A DNA stretch of 14,206 bases. Source: GCA-020348365 sp964347995 (GTDB lineage: Archaea; Thermoproteota; Bathyarchaeia; Bathyarchaeales; Bathyarchaeaceae). The notes beneath the pieces are model-generated. The model had not been told where the DNA came from and searched no databases. It saw nothing but the letters and a program-made list of their open reading frames with translations. The translations under genes and the position numbers were made by a program. The stretch is from NCBI GenBank assembly GCA_964347995.1, contig CAYGBA010000041.1, positions 1-14,206 on the forward strand. The letters are read 5' to 3'. This document shows positions 1-7,354 of the stretch, one piece after another; position 1 is the first letter of the stretch, and every line of letters starts with the position of its first letter.

Positions 1-520
1 TCCCTCCTAAGACGTTGGAGATGTGGGTTATGGCCACGAGCTTAGTTTTATCGTCGATTGCTTTCTCAAAGTCGGCTGGATCCAAGAGCCCATACAGAGC
101 TGGCTCTTTTGGATTAACGATCTCTAGGTTTGTGCCGTAACGAGCTTTCAATCGAAGCCAGAGTATGAAGTTGGAGTGGTGTTCGATGATTGAAGTGACT
201 ATCTTGTCACCTTTGTTCCATTTTAGACCGTTTGCAATAACATTTGTCCCTTCAGTTGTGTTCCTGGTCATAATAATTTCGGATTCAGATTTAGCGTTGA
301 TGAAATCGGCGACTTTCTCGTGAACACTCTCATACTCCTCACTCGCCCTTTGAGACAGGCGGTGCACACCTCGCTCGACATTAGCTCGATATTCGTGATA
401 AAACTCCAGCATTTTCTCGAGTACAGGTTCTGGGGTTAGACTGCTTGCAGCATTGTCGAGATAGACTATACCAGTCTTGAGGATTGGAAAATCTTTTCTC
501 AACTGCTGTACGTTGATCAT
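1..520 (-). CDS. Class V aminotransferase / cysteine desulfurase family, partial (3' end outside window)
   Basis: The minus strand translates from an ATG at 520 to the window edge, giving about 173 residues that begin MINVQQLRKDFPILKTG. The N-terminal hallmarks of SufS/CsdA-type PLP enzymes are present: YLDNAASSLTP (about residues 20-30), RGVHRLSQRAS, the RNTTEGTN cofactor-binding stretch and EHHSN, whose histidine stacks on PLP in this family. The PLP lysine and the catalytic cysteine loop lie beyond the edge. Family members remove sulfur from cysteine (or selenium from selenocysteine) for Fe-S clusters or thiolation. The exact substrate cannot be fixed from this half. An AT-rich TATA-like stretch (plus 554-562) sits about 38 bases before the ATG, and GGTG lies 7 bases upstream as a weak Shine-Dalgarno site. 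The gene is transcribed away from the Fae-Hps gene. Confidence 0.9.
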   Translation of the reverse strand, partial: MINVQQLRKDFPILKTGIVYLDNAASSLTPEPVLEKMLEFYHEYRANVERGVHRLSQRASEEYESVHEKVADFINAKSESEIIMTRNTTEGTNVIANGLKWNKGDKIVTSIIEHHSNFILWLRLKARYGTNLEIVNPKEPALYGLLDPADFEKAIDDKTKLVAITHISNVLGG

Positions 521-660
521 TATCTGACACCTTGTACACTTAGAAAATAATAAGAATTTAAGCCTTTGAGACGTGTGCATTGGCGATACTTACCTCATTA
601 ACTTGAAATACAAGGATCAACAGCCTAGATGAAAAACTGAAACTGCACGCTTAACACACC

Positions 661-808
661 AGTTTACGACAAACTTGTTAAGAGTAGTATCCTTGAGTCG
701 CAATCCTTTGAGGAATTTTGATGCAATTGGGAAAGAATGATAGATTTTGTTCTATAAATTGTCGTACTACCAAGCCCTCTTTGTTGTGCTATACGACATA
801 TACGACAA
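661..808 (+). promoter_or_regulatory. Four TACGACA-type motifs: candidate operator cluster
   Basis: Copies seen: TTTACGACAAA at 663-673, the reverse complement TTGTCGTA at 759-766, TACGACA at 792-798 and TACGACAA at 801-808. The last two form a direct repeat 9 bases apart (TATACGACATATACGACA) that abuts the TATA-like element at 811-817. The first copy lies inside an inverted repeat AGTTT-ACGAC-AAACT (661-675). The spacing and the contact with the TATA box fit a repressor or activator site. That it is bound by a protein is inference. Confidence 0.45.
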
Positions 809-818
809 AATTTAATAG
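807..818 (+). promoter_or_regulatory. TATA/BRE-like promoter of HTH-Fae-Hps gene
   Basis: The sequence AAAATTTAATAG has a purine-rich BRE-like flank (GACAAAA). Placing the start about 27 bases downstream gives a transcript beginning near 841. That would be only about 13 bases before the GTG at 854 and would exclude the TTG at 827 as a start. Confidence 0.5.
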
Positions 819-853
819 GCTGTCAGTTGCTATTTTCTATTGAGTGTGATTAT

Positions 854-2293
854 GTGTCGGAATTCGATTGGAAAAAGCCGGAGACCCGAGAAGAATTCAT
901 CAGAATGCTCAGCAATGCGAAGAAAAAAGAGCGAGAAATTAGAAAGACGAAGAAACGTAGGTCGACAAAGCCGACAATCAAGGGTACGGCAGAGATCATC
1001 GGAGTGCATCGTGACACACTTTATCGCTGGATGAGTGATTTCAACGTCGATTTCGACGATGTTCCTGAGAAACCAGAGTCTGTAAGAGTCATAGAGAAAT
1101 CCACTTACCTGATAGGTGAGGCACTAACAGGTGAAGGATCTGAGGTCGCCCATGTCGATTTAATAATCGGTGACAAAGACGGTCCCGTAGGAGACGCCTT
1201 CGCCAACGGCTTGTCAAACCTCTCCGCGGGGCACACACCACTTCTCGCCGTTATCAGACCAAATCTCCCCCCTAAGCCCCACACCCTCTTGGTTCCTAAG
1301 GTCACGGTGAAGAATCTTGAACAAGCAGGTAAGATATTTGGACCCGCTCAGGCAGCTGTGGCTAAGGCCGTAGCCGATTCCGTGGAGGAGGGCATAATAC
1401 CTGAGGATAGGCTTGATGACTGGGTGGTTTTGTGCAGCGTTTTCGTGCATCCGGAAGCAAAAGACTATCGTAGAATCTATCAGTATAATTATGGCGCCAC
1501 GAAACTGGCTCTTAAGAGGGCGCTATCTAGGTATCCGCCCTTGAAGAAGATCATGTACGACAAGGATAGAGCGAAACATCCAATCATGGGATTCAAGGTG
1601 CCTCGCTTATGGAGACCACCCTACATTCAAATAGCACTCGACATCCCAAGTCTGGAAAGAACGAAAAGGATCATAGAGCAAATGCCGAAGAGCGACAGAA
1701 TAATCCTAGAAGTTGGCACGCCTTTGTTGAAGAAGTACGGTGTGAAGGTTATCCGCGACTTGAGGGAACTAGGAAAGGACACGTTCATTGTGGCAGATCT
1801 GAAAACCTTGGATGTTGGGAAGGTTGAGGTTGACCTTGCATTTGGAGAAACCGCGGATGCTGTCGTCGCTTCAGGGTTGGCGGCAACACAAACACTCGAC
1901 AAGTTCATTTACGAGGCCAAGAGGTTTGGAATCTATGCCGCGGTTGACACAATGAATGTAGAAGATCCTGTTCAAAAACTTCAATCGCTCAAAGAGTTTC
2001 CTGACATTGTGATTTTGCATCGTGCAATCGATGTAGAAAAAACTGGAAAACCCCGGTGGTATCTGATCAAGGAAATGCGAGGGGCATTCAAGGAAAAGAG
2101 GTTCTTGATTGCCGTTGCAGGCGGGATAACACCTGAGACCGCACCGGAGGCACTGGCGAACGGCGCAGATATTCTCATCGTGGGCAGATACATCACGCAG
2201 TCCAGAGACATAGAACATTCGGTCAGAGAATTTCTGGAATGTACTAGAGAGATGAAGCAAGACATCGATCTGTTTAGAGTTCATGTGGAATAG
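854..2293 (+). CDS. Bifunctional formaldehyde-activating enzyme / hexulose-6-phosphate synthase with N-terminal HTH domain
   Basis: The predicted protein has 479 residues. Residues about 1-40 are helical and very basic, and 40-63 form a helix-turn-helix (GTAEIIGVHRDTLYRWMSDF). Residues 85-248 are Fae, which joins formaldehyde to tetrahydromethanopterin; they include EVAHVDLIIG with the catalytic His at about 100, and SAGHTPLLAVIRPN. Residues 257-465 are Hps, an orotidine-decarboxylase-fold enzyme for the ribulose monophosphate reaction, with the DLKTLD signature at 315-320 and AGGITPE. Fae-Hps fusions are known in archaea; the HTH extension is the odd part. No ATG, GTG or TTG codon occurs in frame between Met60 and the Fae domain, so Fae cannot be made separately near its own start. 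GTG 854 is preferred because the TATA box predicts a transcript start near 841. TTG 827 and ATG 904 are alternatives. Confidence 0.93.
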   Translation: MSEFDWKKPETREEFIRMLSNAKKKEREIRKTKKRRSTKPTIKGTAEIIGVHRDTLYRWMSDFNVDFDDVPEKPESVRVIEKSTYLIGEALTGEGSEVAHVDLIIGDKDGPVGDAFANGLSNLSAGHTPLLAVIRPNLPPKPHTLLVPKVTVKNLEQAGKIFGPAQAAVAKAVADSVEEGIIPEDRLDDWVVLCSVFVHPEAKDYRRIYQYNYGATKLALKRALSRYPPLKKIMYDKDRAKHPIMGFKVPRLWRPPYIQIALDIPSLERTKRIIEQMPKSDRIILEVGTPLLKKYGVKVIRDLRELGKDTFIVADLKTLDVGKVEVDLAFGETADAVVASGLAATQTLDKFIYEAKRFGIYAAVDTMNVEDPVQKLQSLKEFPDIVILHRAIDVEKTGKPRWYLIKEMRGAFKEKRFLIAVAGGITPETAPEALANGADILIVGRYITQSRDIEHSVREFLECTREMKQDIDLFRVHVE

Positions 2294-2412
2294 ACGCTTT
2301 CCAAATCGCGCTATTACGAGACCTTCTCGGGATTGACGGAGACTAGTCAGGGCTCTGGGTAGTTGAAAAAATATTTCCAAGAGAGAGAGTGATGCCCTAC
2401 CAAAACTTAAAG

Positions 2413-2429
2413 AAGAATGTCGCATTCTT
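2413..2429. repeat. Perfect inverted repeat upstream of transglutaminase gene
   Basis: AAGAATG-TCG-CATTCTT has 7-base arms and a 3-base centre, and ends 34 bases before the ATG at 2464. It could be an operator or a leader hairpin. There is no T-run after it, so a terminator is less likely. Confidence 0.45.
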
Positions 2430-2463
2430 GGTATACTTGTCTGCGCCTTGAAGAAAGAAAAAC

Positions 2464-3675
2464 ATGAGCACAAGGATCAAAATGTCAAGAAATAGCGCAT
2501 TTGTCGCCCTGATACTATCTGTGCTGATTGTATCCTCGACGCTTAATTGTTTCACGCTGGTGAGAGCTGAATTATCGGATGTAGATTACGTCATCGAGAC
2601 AACGGTCACCTTCTCCAACAATGGAACAACCATCTGGAATCTCACCGAGGACGATCGCGCAATCAGCCTGTTCATGAACAACACGTGGCAGACAGTGTAT
2701 CTCACAGAGCATTCTTGCCTCATAGAGCGGAAGGAACCCGACGAGGATGGAAACCCCATAGCCATACTAGAGCTTCCCAAATCGCAGCTTACACCTGGAG
2801 AAAACGTGACCTACACCGTCACCTACAACGTCGAGTCAAAACCGCGATCGCTTCCATACCTCAACGAGCAAGAATCTTGGAACCTCACAAGAATTCCACC
2901 TGATTTGAGAGATGAATATTGCATAGAAGGCGACACTTGGCAGGTCAGCGATCCGATGGTCAACGAGACCGCTCACACAATAGCGGGCAGCGAGACAAAC
3001 GTTCTCTCACTTGTAGAAGAACTCGTCGCATGGATATGGAACAACATCCACTATCCTCCGCAAGACGACCCCAAGCTTTCACATGAGGTGCCCCTGTATC
3101 CCAACCAGACCCTCCTATATCGGGAGGGCGACTGTGACGACCAGGCGATTCTCTTCATTACCTTCTGCCGAATCCTCGGGATCCCCTCGTTCCTCCAAAT
3201 AGGCTGCATATACGGTCAGGAGTTCACAGACCAGCAGAGTAGTTGGAACGGCACCGTCACGTCGGTTTTGAAGCAGATCGCGTGGCACGGATGGGCGATG
3301 GTCTATGTTCCACCGTGGGGATGGCTGCCTGTTGATCTCACGTACGTGATGGGTGGACGAGGCAACCCTCTCAACGCGATGACGACGGGCGCCGTAACAT
3401 CCGAGAGGACTATTCAGTATATGAACATCAGCCAACGAGCGCATCTCGCCGAATCCCGAGAGTATCGCGATCTCCTGATCGAGAACCAATTCTACATTTA
3501 CCAGGAAGACGAGATGAGCTCGGAATCCCAGAATTTTTTGGAGGAATTTATTGAAAGATGGATTCTGTGGCTTCTTATCGGGGCGGGTGTCATCATAGGT
3601 GTTGTCGTAGCGGTCATTGGCTATATCCTGAAGACAGGAAGACAAAGATTTGAAGAATCAAATAGACGTGACTAA
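2464..3675 (+). CDS. Membrane-anchored extracellular transglutaminase-like protein
   Basis: The product has 403 residues. A hydrophobic segment at 11-34 is a signal peptide or anchor, and a second at about 366-388 (ILWLLIGAGVIIGVVVAVIG) is followed by a basic tail, giving an exported domain with a cytoplasmic C-terminus. The transglutaminase/protease core shows the Cys-His-Asp triad: C224 in EGDCDDQA, H275 in AWHGWAMVYV and D291 in WLPVDLTY. Nine N-X-S/T sequons (for example N53, N59, N72, N114, N262) fit an archaeal surface glycoprotein. Such domains act as cysteine proteases or crosslinkers, and the substrate here is unknown. The start at 2464 has no strong ribosome site; Met8 (2485) would also keep the signal. 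The upstream gene is co-directional but 170 bases away, so an operon is not implied. Confidence 0.85.
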   Translation: MSTRIKMSRNSAFVALILSVLIVSSTLNCFTLVRAELSDVDYVIETTVTFSNNGTTIWNLTEDDRAISLFMNNTWQTVYLTEHSCLIERKEPDEDGNPIAILELPKSQLTPGENVTYTVTYNVESKPRSLPYLNEQESWNLTRIPPDLRDEYCIEGDTWQVSDPMVNETAHTIAGSETNVLSLVEELVAWIWNNIHYPPQDDPKLSHEVPLYPNQTLLYREGDCDDQAILFITFCRILGIPSFLQIGCIYGQEFTDQQSSWNGTVTSVLKQIAWHGWAMVYVPPWGWLPVDLTYVMGGRGNPLNAMTTGAVTSERTIQYMNISQRAHLAESREYRDLLIENQFYIYQEDEMSSESQNFLEEFIERWILWLLIGAGVIIGVVVAVIGYILKTGRQRFEESNRRD

Positions 3676-3711
3676 GACACCTCATTTCGTAGTCGCTAGT
3701 AGAAAGACTCC

Positions 3712-3719
3712 GTTTTTTC
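3712..3719 (+). terminator. U-tract terminator candidate after transglutaminase gene
   Basis: A run of six T residues (3713-3718) lies about 40 bases after the TAA of the transglutaminase gene and before the S6e promoter. Archaeal polymerase often terminates at such tracts without a strong hairpin. Confidence 0.4.
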
Positions 3720-3752
3720 CGCATCTTTGCAAATCAACCTAGCTGTAGAAAG

Positions 3753-3761
3753 CTTATAAAT
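3753..3761 (+). promoter_or_regulatory. TATA box of the S6e gene
   Basis: CTTATAAAT is close to the archaeal consensus. It predicts a transcript start near 3784. The in-frame ATG at 3760 lies inside this element, so it cannot be the translation start; the ATG at 3823 is used instead. Confidence 0.65.
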
Positions 3762-3822
3762 GAGCAAACATCTGAACCAGAAAAGAGATAAACCTCGAAA
3801 GGCAGGAGAGCAAAGTTACCGA

Positions 3823-4194
3823 ATGGCGAAATTCAAAATAGTCATCTCTGATCCAGAAACCGGGAAATCCAAATCTGTTGAAAGCGAGGGAACCCGAGCA
3901 GTTCCTCTGATCGGAAGAAAACTTGGAGATGTTATCGACGGGTCTGTAGTTGGAATGGCTGGCTACAAGCTCCAAATGACTGGAGGATCTGACAAGGACG
4001 GCTTCCCTATGCGGCCAAACGTCCATGGCGGAGTACGGGCTAGTGTCATGTTAACTGAAGGCGTGGGTTTCCACGCATCAAGGGGAGGGGAGAGACGGAG
4101 AAAAACCCTACGAGGGAAGACGATAACTGAAGACATCATTCAAATAAATATGAAAGTAGTTGAAAGGCCAAAAGAAAAGAAGGCGAAAGGCTGA
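3823..4194 (+). CDS. rps6e: 30S ribosomal protein S6e
   Basis: The product has 123 residues and begins MAKFKIVISDPETGKS, the usual start of archaeal S6e. Family features include SDKDGFPMRPNVHGG (about 50-65) and the basic GGERRRKTLRG stretch, followed by ITEDIIQINMKVV and a lysine-rich tail. An in-frame ATG at 3760 would add 21 residues without family support and overlaps the TATA box. S6e is a small-subunit protein found only in archaea and eukaryotes. It opens the information-processing cluster, and S6e beside aIF2 gamma is a gene order common in archaea. A GGAG (3805-3808) lies upstream, although the 14-base gap to the ATG is long. Confidence 0.95.
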   Translation: MAKFKIVISDPETGKSKSVESEGTRAVPLIGRKLGDVIDGSVVGMAGYKLQMTGGSDKDGFPMRPNVHGGVRASVMLTEGVGFHASRGGERRRKTLRGKTITEDIIQINMKVVERPKEKKAKG

Positions 4195-4213
4195 GGAAAG
4201 ATATTTTAAAGTC

Positions 4214-4223
4214 TGCATATATG
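4214..4223 (+). promoter_or_regulatory. TATA-like element before aIF2 gamma
   Basis: TGCATATATG predicts a transcript start near 4246, five bases before the GTG at 4251. A second AT-rich box (ATATTTTAAA, 4201-4210) lies just upstream. Both support initiation at GTG 4251 rather than inside the P-loop at 4309. Confidence 0.45.
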
Positions 4224-4250
4224 AAAGCATCTCAAATGCGCTTATGATTG

Positions 4251-5496
4251 GTGAAGAAATCTGCCCCTACCCCGTCAGCCAGAATGCAACATTGGAACCA
4301 TAGGCCATGTGGACCATGGAAAGACCACGCTTGTAGAATCCATAACCGGCGTTTGGGCAGCCAGGCATAGCGAGGAGCTGAGACGGGGCATCACGATCAA
4401 GCTGGGTTATGCGGACGCCCCCATCTACAAATGCCCACAATGTGATCTACCAAAATGCTACTCAACTAAGCCAAAATGCCTTCACTGCGGGTCCCCCGCC
4501 AAGTTCATCCGAGCAGTCAGTTTTGTGGATGCTCCTGGTCATGAAGCTCTTATGGCCACTATGCTTTCAGGTGCGGCCGTCATGGACGGAGCTATATTAG
4601 TGATAGCAGCCGATGAATCTTGTCCGCAACCACAGACTCGTGAACATTTAGCTGCGATAAGAGTTGCTGGAGTCGAAAATCTTGTGATAGCCCAAAACAA
4701 GATCGACATAGTTGAGGAGGAAAAGGTGTTACAGAACTATGAGGAAATTGTAGATTTTGTTAAGGGATCCGTTGCTCAAGACGCGCCCATAATTCCCATC
4801 TCTGCGCAGCACTCCGTAAACATCGACACCGTAGTCCAAGCGTTAGAAGAATACATCCCAACCCCTCAACGAGATCCCGCGAAGCCTCCAAGAATGAATG
4901 TCGTACGCTCCTTTGACATAAACAAGCCAGGGACCCCTGCCGAAAAGTTGTCAGGAGGAGTACTTGGCGGCACAATCTTTCAGGGAGAATTCAAGCTGGA
5001 AGATGAGATAGAGATCCGTCCCGGAATTCGATTTGAAGAGCACGGAAAAACGACCTATCAACCCCTCTTCACCAAGATAGTCAGCCTCCACGCAGGTGGG
5101 AGAAAGGTAGAAGAAGCCAAGTGTGGGGGCTTAGTAGGCGTGGGGACTCTGCTAGATCCGTCGCTAACCAAGGCTGACGGGCTTACTGGAAACCTCGTGG
5201 GAAGGCCTGAGACTCTTCCGTCGACTCTGTCGGAGCTAGCATTGGATACTCATCTCTTTGAACGCGCGGTGGGAACGAAGGAGTTGTTGGAAGTGGATAA
5301 AGTGCGTATGAATGAACGTCTTCTTCTAGATGTGGGAACAGCCATAACAGCGGGAACTGTCACTTCAGCAAAGGATGACCGTGTTAGTCTTCAATTAGCA
5401 CGACCTGTGTGCGCTGAAAAGGGATTCAGGTCAGCCATCAGCAGAAAGCTCGCTGGAAGGTGGCGACTCATAGGTTATGGAGAGATAAAAGAATAA
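4251..5496 (+). CDS. Translation initiation factor aIF2 subunit gamma (apparent 5' frameshift)
   Basis: This GTPase carries initiator Met-tRNA to the small ribosomal subunit as part of aIF2. Visible motifs are the P-loop GHVDHGKTT (from 4303), switch I RRGITIKLGYADA, a four-cysteine zinc knuckle (CPQC...CLHC, about 4432-4486), DAPGH and NKID, then the beta-barrel domains II and III. The frame holding these motifs has a TGA at 4252 and no ATG, GTG or TTG before the P-loop; the first usable start, GTG 4309, would cut off the first P-loop glycine. Reading from GTG 4251 gives a typical N-terminus (VKKSAPTP) in another frame. Removing one base, most simply one C from CCCC at 4270-4273, joins the two and gives 414 residues, a normal length. 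A sequencing or assembly error is the likeliest cause. A real frameshift is possible. Confidence 0.93.
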
Positions 5497-5538
5497 ATAA
5501 TTGGAAACCAGCATCAGAAGGCAACTGATGGAAGAAAC

Positions 5539-5940
5539 TTGAGTATAAAAGTGATTCTCGACTCGAATTTCCTCTTCATCCCATCGCAATTCCATATAGA
5601 CATATTTGAAGAATTGGAAAGGTTTCTGGGTCAACGCTTAGATCTAGTTGTTCTCTCGCCCACTTATGAAGAGATTAGAAGAATAGTGGAGAAGGGCTCT
5701 CCAAAGACGTGTCAGCAGGCATCCTTGGCTCTGAAACTTGCAGAAAAATGCCGCATAGTCCAAGCCAAGAAGGGCTTGGAAGAGACTTGCGACGACGTTA
5801 TTGTTCGAATAGCAGAGGAATGGAATTCTCCGGTTGCCACGAATGATGGAGTTCTTAGGAGAAGGTTAAGGAATATAAATGTGCCCGTGATTTATCTGAG
5901 GCAAAAGTCTCGTCTAGAAATGGAGGGCGGCTTATCTTAA
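5539..5940 (+). CDS. PIN-domain ribonuclease-like protein (FCF1/Utp24-like)
   Basis: The product has 133 residues from a TTG start, with GGAAG upstream (about 5529-5533). PIN acidic residues are visible: D8 in VILDSNFL, E44/E45 in SPTYEEIRR, D85/D86 in TCDDVIVRIA and D103 in ATNDGVLRRRL, a complete metal-binding set for a nuclease. Archaeal PIN proteins beside aIF2 gamma and rpoE are usually linked to rRNA processing (FCF1/Nob1-type) rather than toxin-antitoxin pairs, and no antitoxin-like gene is next to it. It lies 42 bases after aIF2 gamma and 52 before rpoE'. Assignment to FCF1 rather than another PIN group is inference from context and size. Confidence 0.82.
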   Translation: MSIKVILDSNFLFIPSQFHIDIFEELERFLGQRLDLVVLSPTYEEIRRIVEKGSPKTCQQASLALKLAEKCRIVQAKKGLEETCDDVIVRIAEEWNSPVATNDGVLRRRLRNINVPVIYLRQKSRLEMEGGLS

Positions 5941-5992
5941 GAGTGTACTTCATGAGAAATCGGTTATTAAGAAATGTTGTTGAGGAATGGTT

Positions 5993-6589
5993 ATGTTCAA
6001 GCTCGTGACTTTGGAGGACACGATTCGCATACCACCAGAGAAGTTTGGTGAACCCATCGAGAAGGTGGGCTATGAGCAATTGAAGATGAAGTATGAGGGG
6101 ATGATCGATGGGGATTTGGGGTACATCGTGGCCGTAGCTGATATCGCCGTCAGACCAACGGGGAAGATCATGCCAGGTGACGGAGCTACCTATCACAAGG
6201 CTGAATTCTCCCTCCTTACATTCTATCCTAAAATCCAAGAGGTTATCGAAGGAGAGGTTGTTGAGATTGCCGATTTCGGCGCCTTTGTACGGGTTGGACC
6301 AATCGACGCCTTGCTTCATGTATCACAACTCATGGACGACTACATCTCCCACGACGAGAAACAAGGAATACTCACGGGCAAAGAGACGAAGAGAAAGCTT
6401 GTCACAGGAGATCACGTGCGGGTTCGAGTAACCGCTGTCTCACTTGGGCACGGAAGGGGATCTGGAAAGATTGGCGTAACCGCAAGGCAACCGTTTCTGG
6501 GAAAGATCGGTTGGATCAAAAAGGATTTGGAAAAAATAAGGAGCGCTGAGGTCGAGAAGAAAAAACGTGAAAAATCAGGAGAATCTTGA
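5993..6589 (+). CDS. rpoE: DNA-directed RNA polymerase subunit E' (Rpb7 homologue)
   Basis: The product has 198 residues. The N-terminal Rpb7 domain (about 1-80) begins MFKLVTLEDTIRIPPEKFG, and an S1 RNA-binding domain follows (about 82-165, with GEVVEIADFGAFVRVGPIDALLHVSQ). With subunit F it forms the polymerase stalk that binds nascent RNA and helps open promoters. An ATG at 5987 is also in frame, but GAGG (5982-5985) lies 7 bases before the ATG at 5993 and only 1 base before 5987, so the second is chosen; it also matches the usual family start. The C-terminus is a short charged tail. Spt4 follows within 3 bases, as in many archaea. Confidence 0.95.
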   Translation: MFKLVTLEDTIRIPPEKFGEPIEKVGYEQLKMKYEGMIDGDLGYIVAVADIAVRPTGKIMPGDGATYHKAEFSLLTFYPKIQEVIEGEVVEIADFGAFVRVGPIDALLHVSQLMDDYISHDEKQGILTGKETKRKLVTGDHVRVRVTAVSLGHGRGSGKIGVTARQPFLGKIGWIKKDLEKIRSAEVEKKKREKSGES

Positions 6590-6592
6590 AGC

Positions 6593-6778
6593 ATGACTGA
6601 TAAAGCCTGTCGAGAATGCCACCTGATATCTGATAGTTCAACTTGTCCGAACTGTAAAACTGCCCGCCTCAGCGATGACTTCAGCGGCTTGGTCATAATT
6701 CTTGACCCAAAAGGCTCAGCTATCGCCCACGCAATGAAAGTGGAGAAGAAGGGCCGATACGCCTTGCGCGTAAGGTGA
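6593..6778 (+). CDS. spt4: Transcription elongation factor Spt4 (RpoE'')
   Basis: This 61-residue protein has one zinc ribbon: C6 and C9 (KACRECH) and C18 and C21 (TCPNC). SDDFSGLVIILDP and the C-terminal GRYALRVR match archaeal Spt4/RpoE2. It pairs with Spt5 to keep RNA polymerase processive. It starts 3 bases after the rpoE' stop, and its own stop overlaps the next gene in GTGA (6775-6778), so the three genes are likely translated from one message. Confidence 0.95.
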   Translation: MTDKACRECHLISDSSTCPNCKTARLSDDFSGLVIILDPKGSAIAHAMKVEKKGRYALRVR

Positions 6779-7311
6779 TCGGAATACGTTTTCTTACGCC
6801 CCCACAACGCAAGAAACTGAAGTCCCCGCTCGGACTACTGATTCAAGGGTCATTCACCGAGACGATGCAAAGACTGGAGAAGATCATCGAAAAAGATGAG
6901 CCTTCGATGTTGATTTCGGTCGGTGACGTTGTTTCCAGCAACATGATTGAGCACGATATTCAGCCGCGAGTACTAATTGTAGACAACAAGGTTATGAGAA
7001 AAAGAATACCGCCGATTCACGCAAAGGTGAATCAAACTCTACATCTGAAAAACCCAGCAGGGATGCTAGCCGAAGAAGCTTGGGCAGTCATGCGAGAAGC
7101 ACTGAGGAAGAAGCGACAAACAAGAGTGCTAGTAGATGGGGAAGAAGACCTTCTTACCCTTGTAGCGGTGCTATGCGCGCCAGAAAACTCGCTAGTGATC
7201 TACGGACAGCCAGAAGAGGGAATAGTTGTTGTTAAAGTCACCAAAGAAAAGAAAGAACATATACGCCGGATAGTAGATGCAATGGAGCAGTCCTACGAAA
7301 GGTTAAAGTAA
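6775..7311 (+). CDS. GTP-dependent dephospho-CoA kinase (DUF359 family)
   Basis: The product has 178 residues from a GTG that overlaps the Spt4 stop by four bases. DUF359 signatures are visible: GDVVSSNM at 50-57, LIVDNKVMRKRI with D70 and K72, VDGEEDLLTLV at 120-130 and YGQPEEGIVVV at 143-153. The family was shown in Thermococcus to phosphorylate dephospho-CoA with GTP, the last step of CoA synthesis in most archaea, and it is unrelated to bacterial CoaE. It sits inside a polymerase/ribosome cluster, an arrangement seen in several archaea. The length is normal and no key motif appears to be missing. Confidence 0.93.
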   Translation: MIGIRFLTPPQRKKLKSPLGLLIQGSFTETMQRLEKIIEKDEPSMLISVGDVVSSNMIEHDIQPRVLIVDNKVMRKRIPPIHAKVNQTLHLKNPAGMLAEEAWAVMREALRKKRQTRVLVDGEEDLLTLVAVLCAPENSLVIYGQPEEGIVVVKVTKEKKEHIRRIVDAMEQSYERLK

Positions 7312-7354
7312 AAGGTACACTTCAGGATCAGCGACATAACTGGAAGAATGTCTC

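Larger units (their letters stand above)
521..853. other. Divergent intergenic region between aminotransferase and HTH-Fae-Hps genes
   Basis: This stretch holds no convincing gene. It contains the minus-strand promoter for the aminotransferase near 554-562, two possible plus-strand TATA elements (753-759, and the better placed 811-817), and four copies of a TACGACA-like motif listed separately. The base composition is AT-rich, as expected of archaeal promoters. Confidence 0.7.

Noticed and set aside
2317..2329. Small inverted repeat CGAGA-CCT-TCTCG after the Fae-Hps gene as a terminator
   Set aside because: The stem is only 5 bases and no T-run follows.
2392..2451. A 19-codon upstream reading frame (MPYQNLKKNVAF...) before the transglutaminase gene
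   Set aside because: The nearest TATA-like element would start transcription after its ATG, and there is no other sign of coding.
1871..2473. Long minus-strand open frame opposite the Hps domain
   Set aside because: It mirrors a well-supported gene, has no recognisable domain, and has low-complexity composition typical of an antisense frame.
3115..3645. Minus-strand open frame opposite the transglutaminase gene
   Set aside because: It is a shadow of a gene with clear catalytic motifs and shows no family features.
3760..3822. In-frame N-terminal extension of S6e from ATG 3760
   Set aside because: The ATG lies within the TATA box and the 21 extra residues do not match S6e; the family start is at 3823.
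5539..5940. PIN-domain protein as a VapC toxin
   Set aside because: No small antitoxin gene is adjacent, and the position between aIF2 gamma and rpoE' fits a housekeeping rRNA-processing role better.
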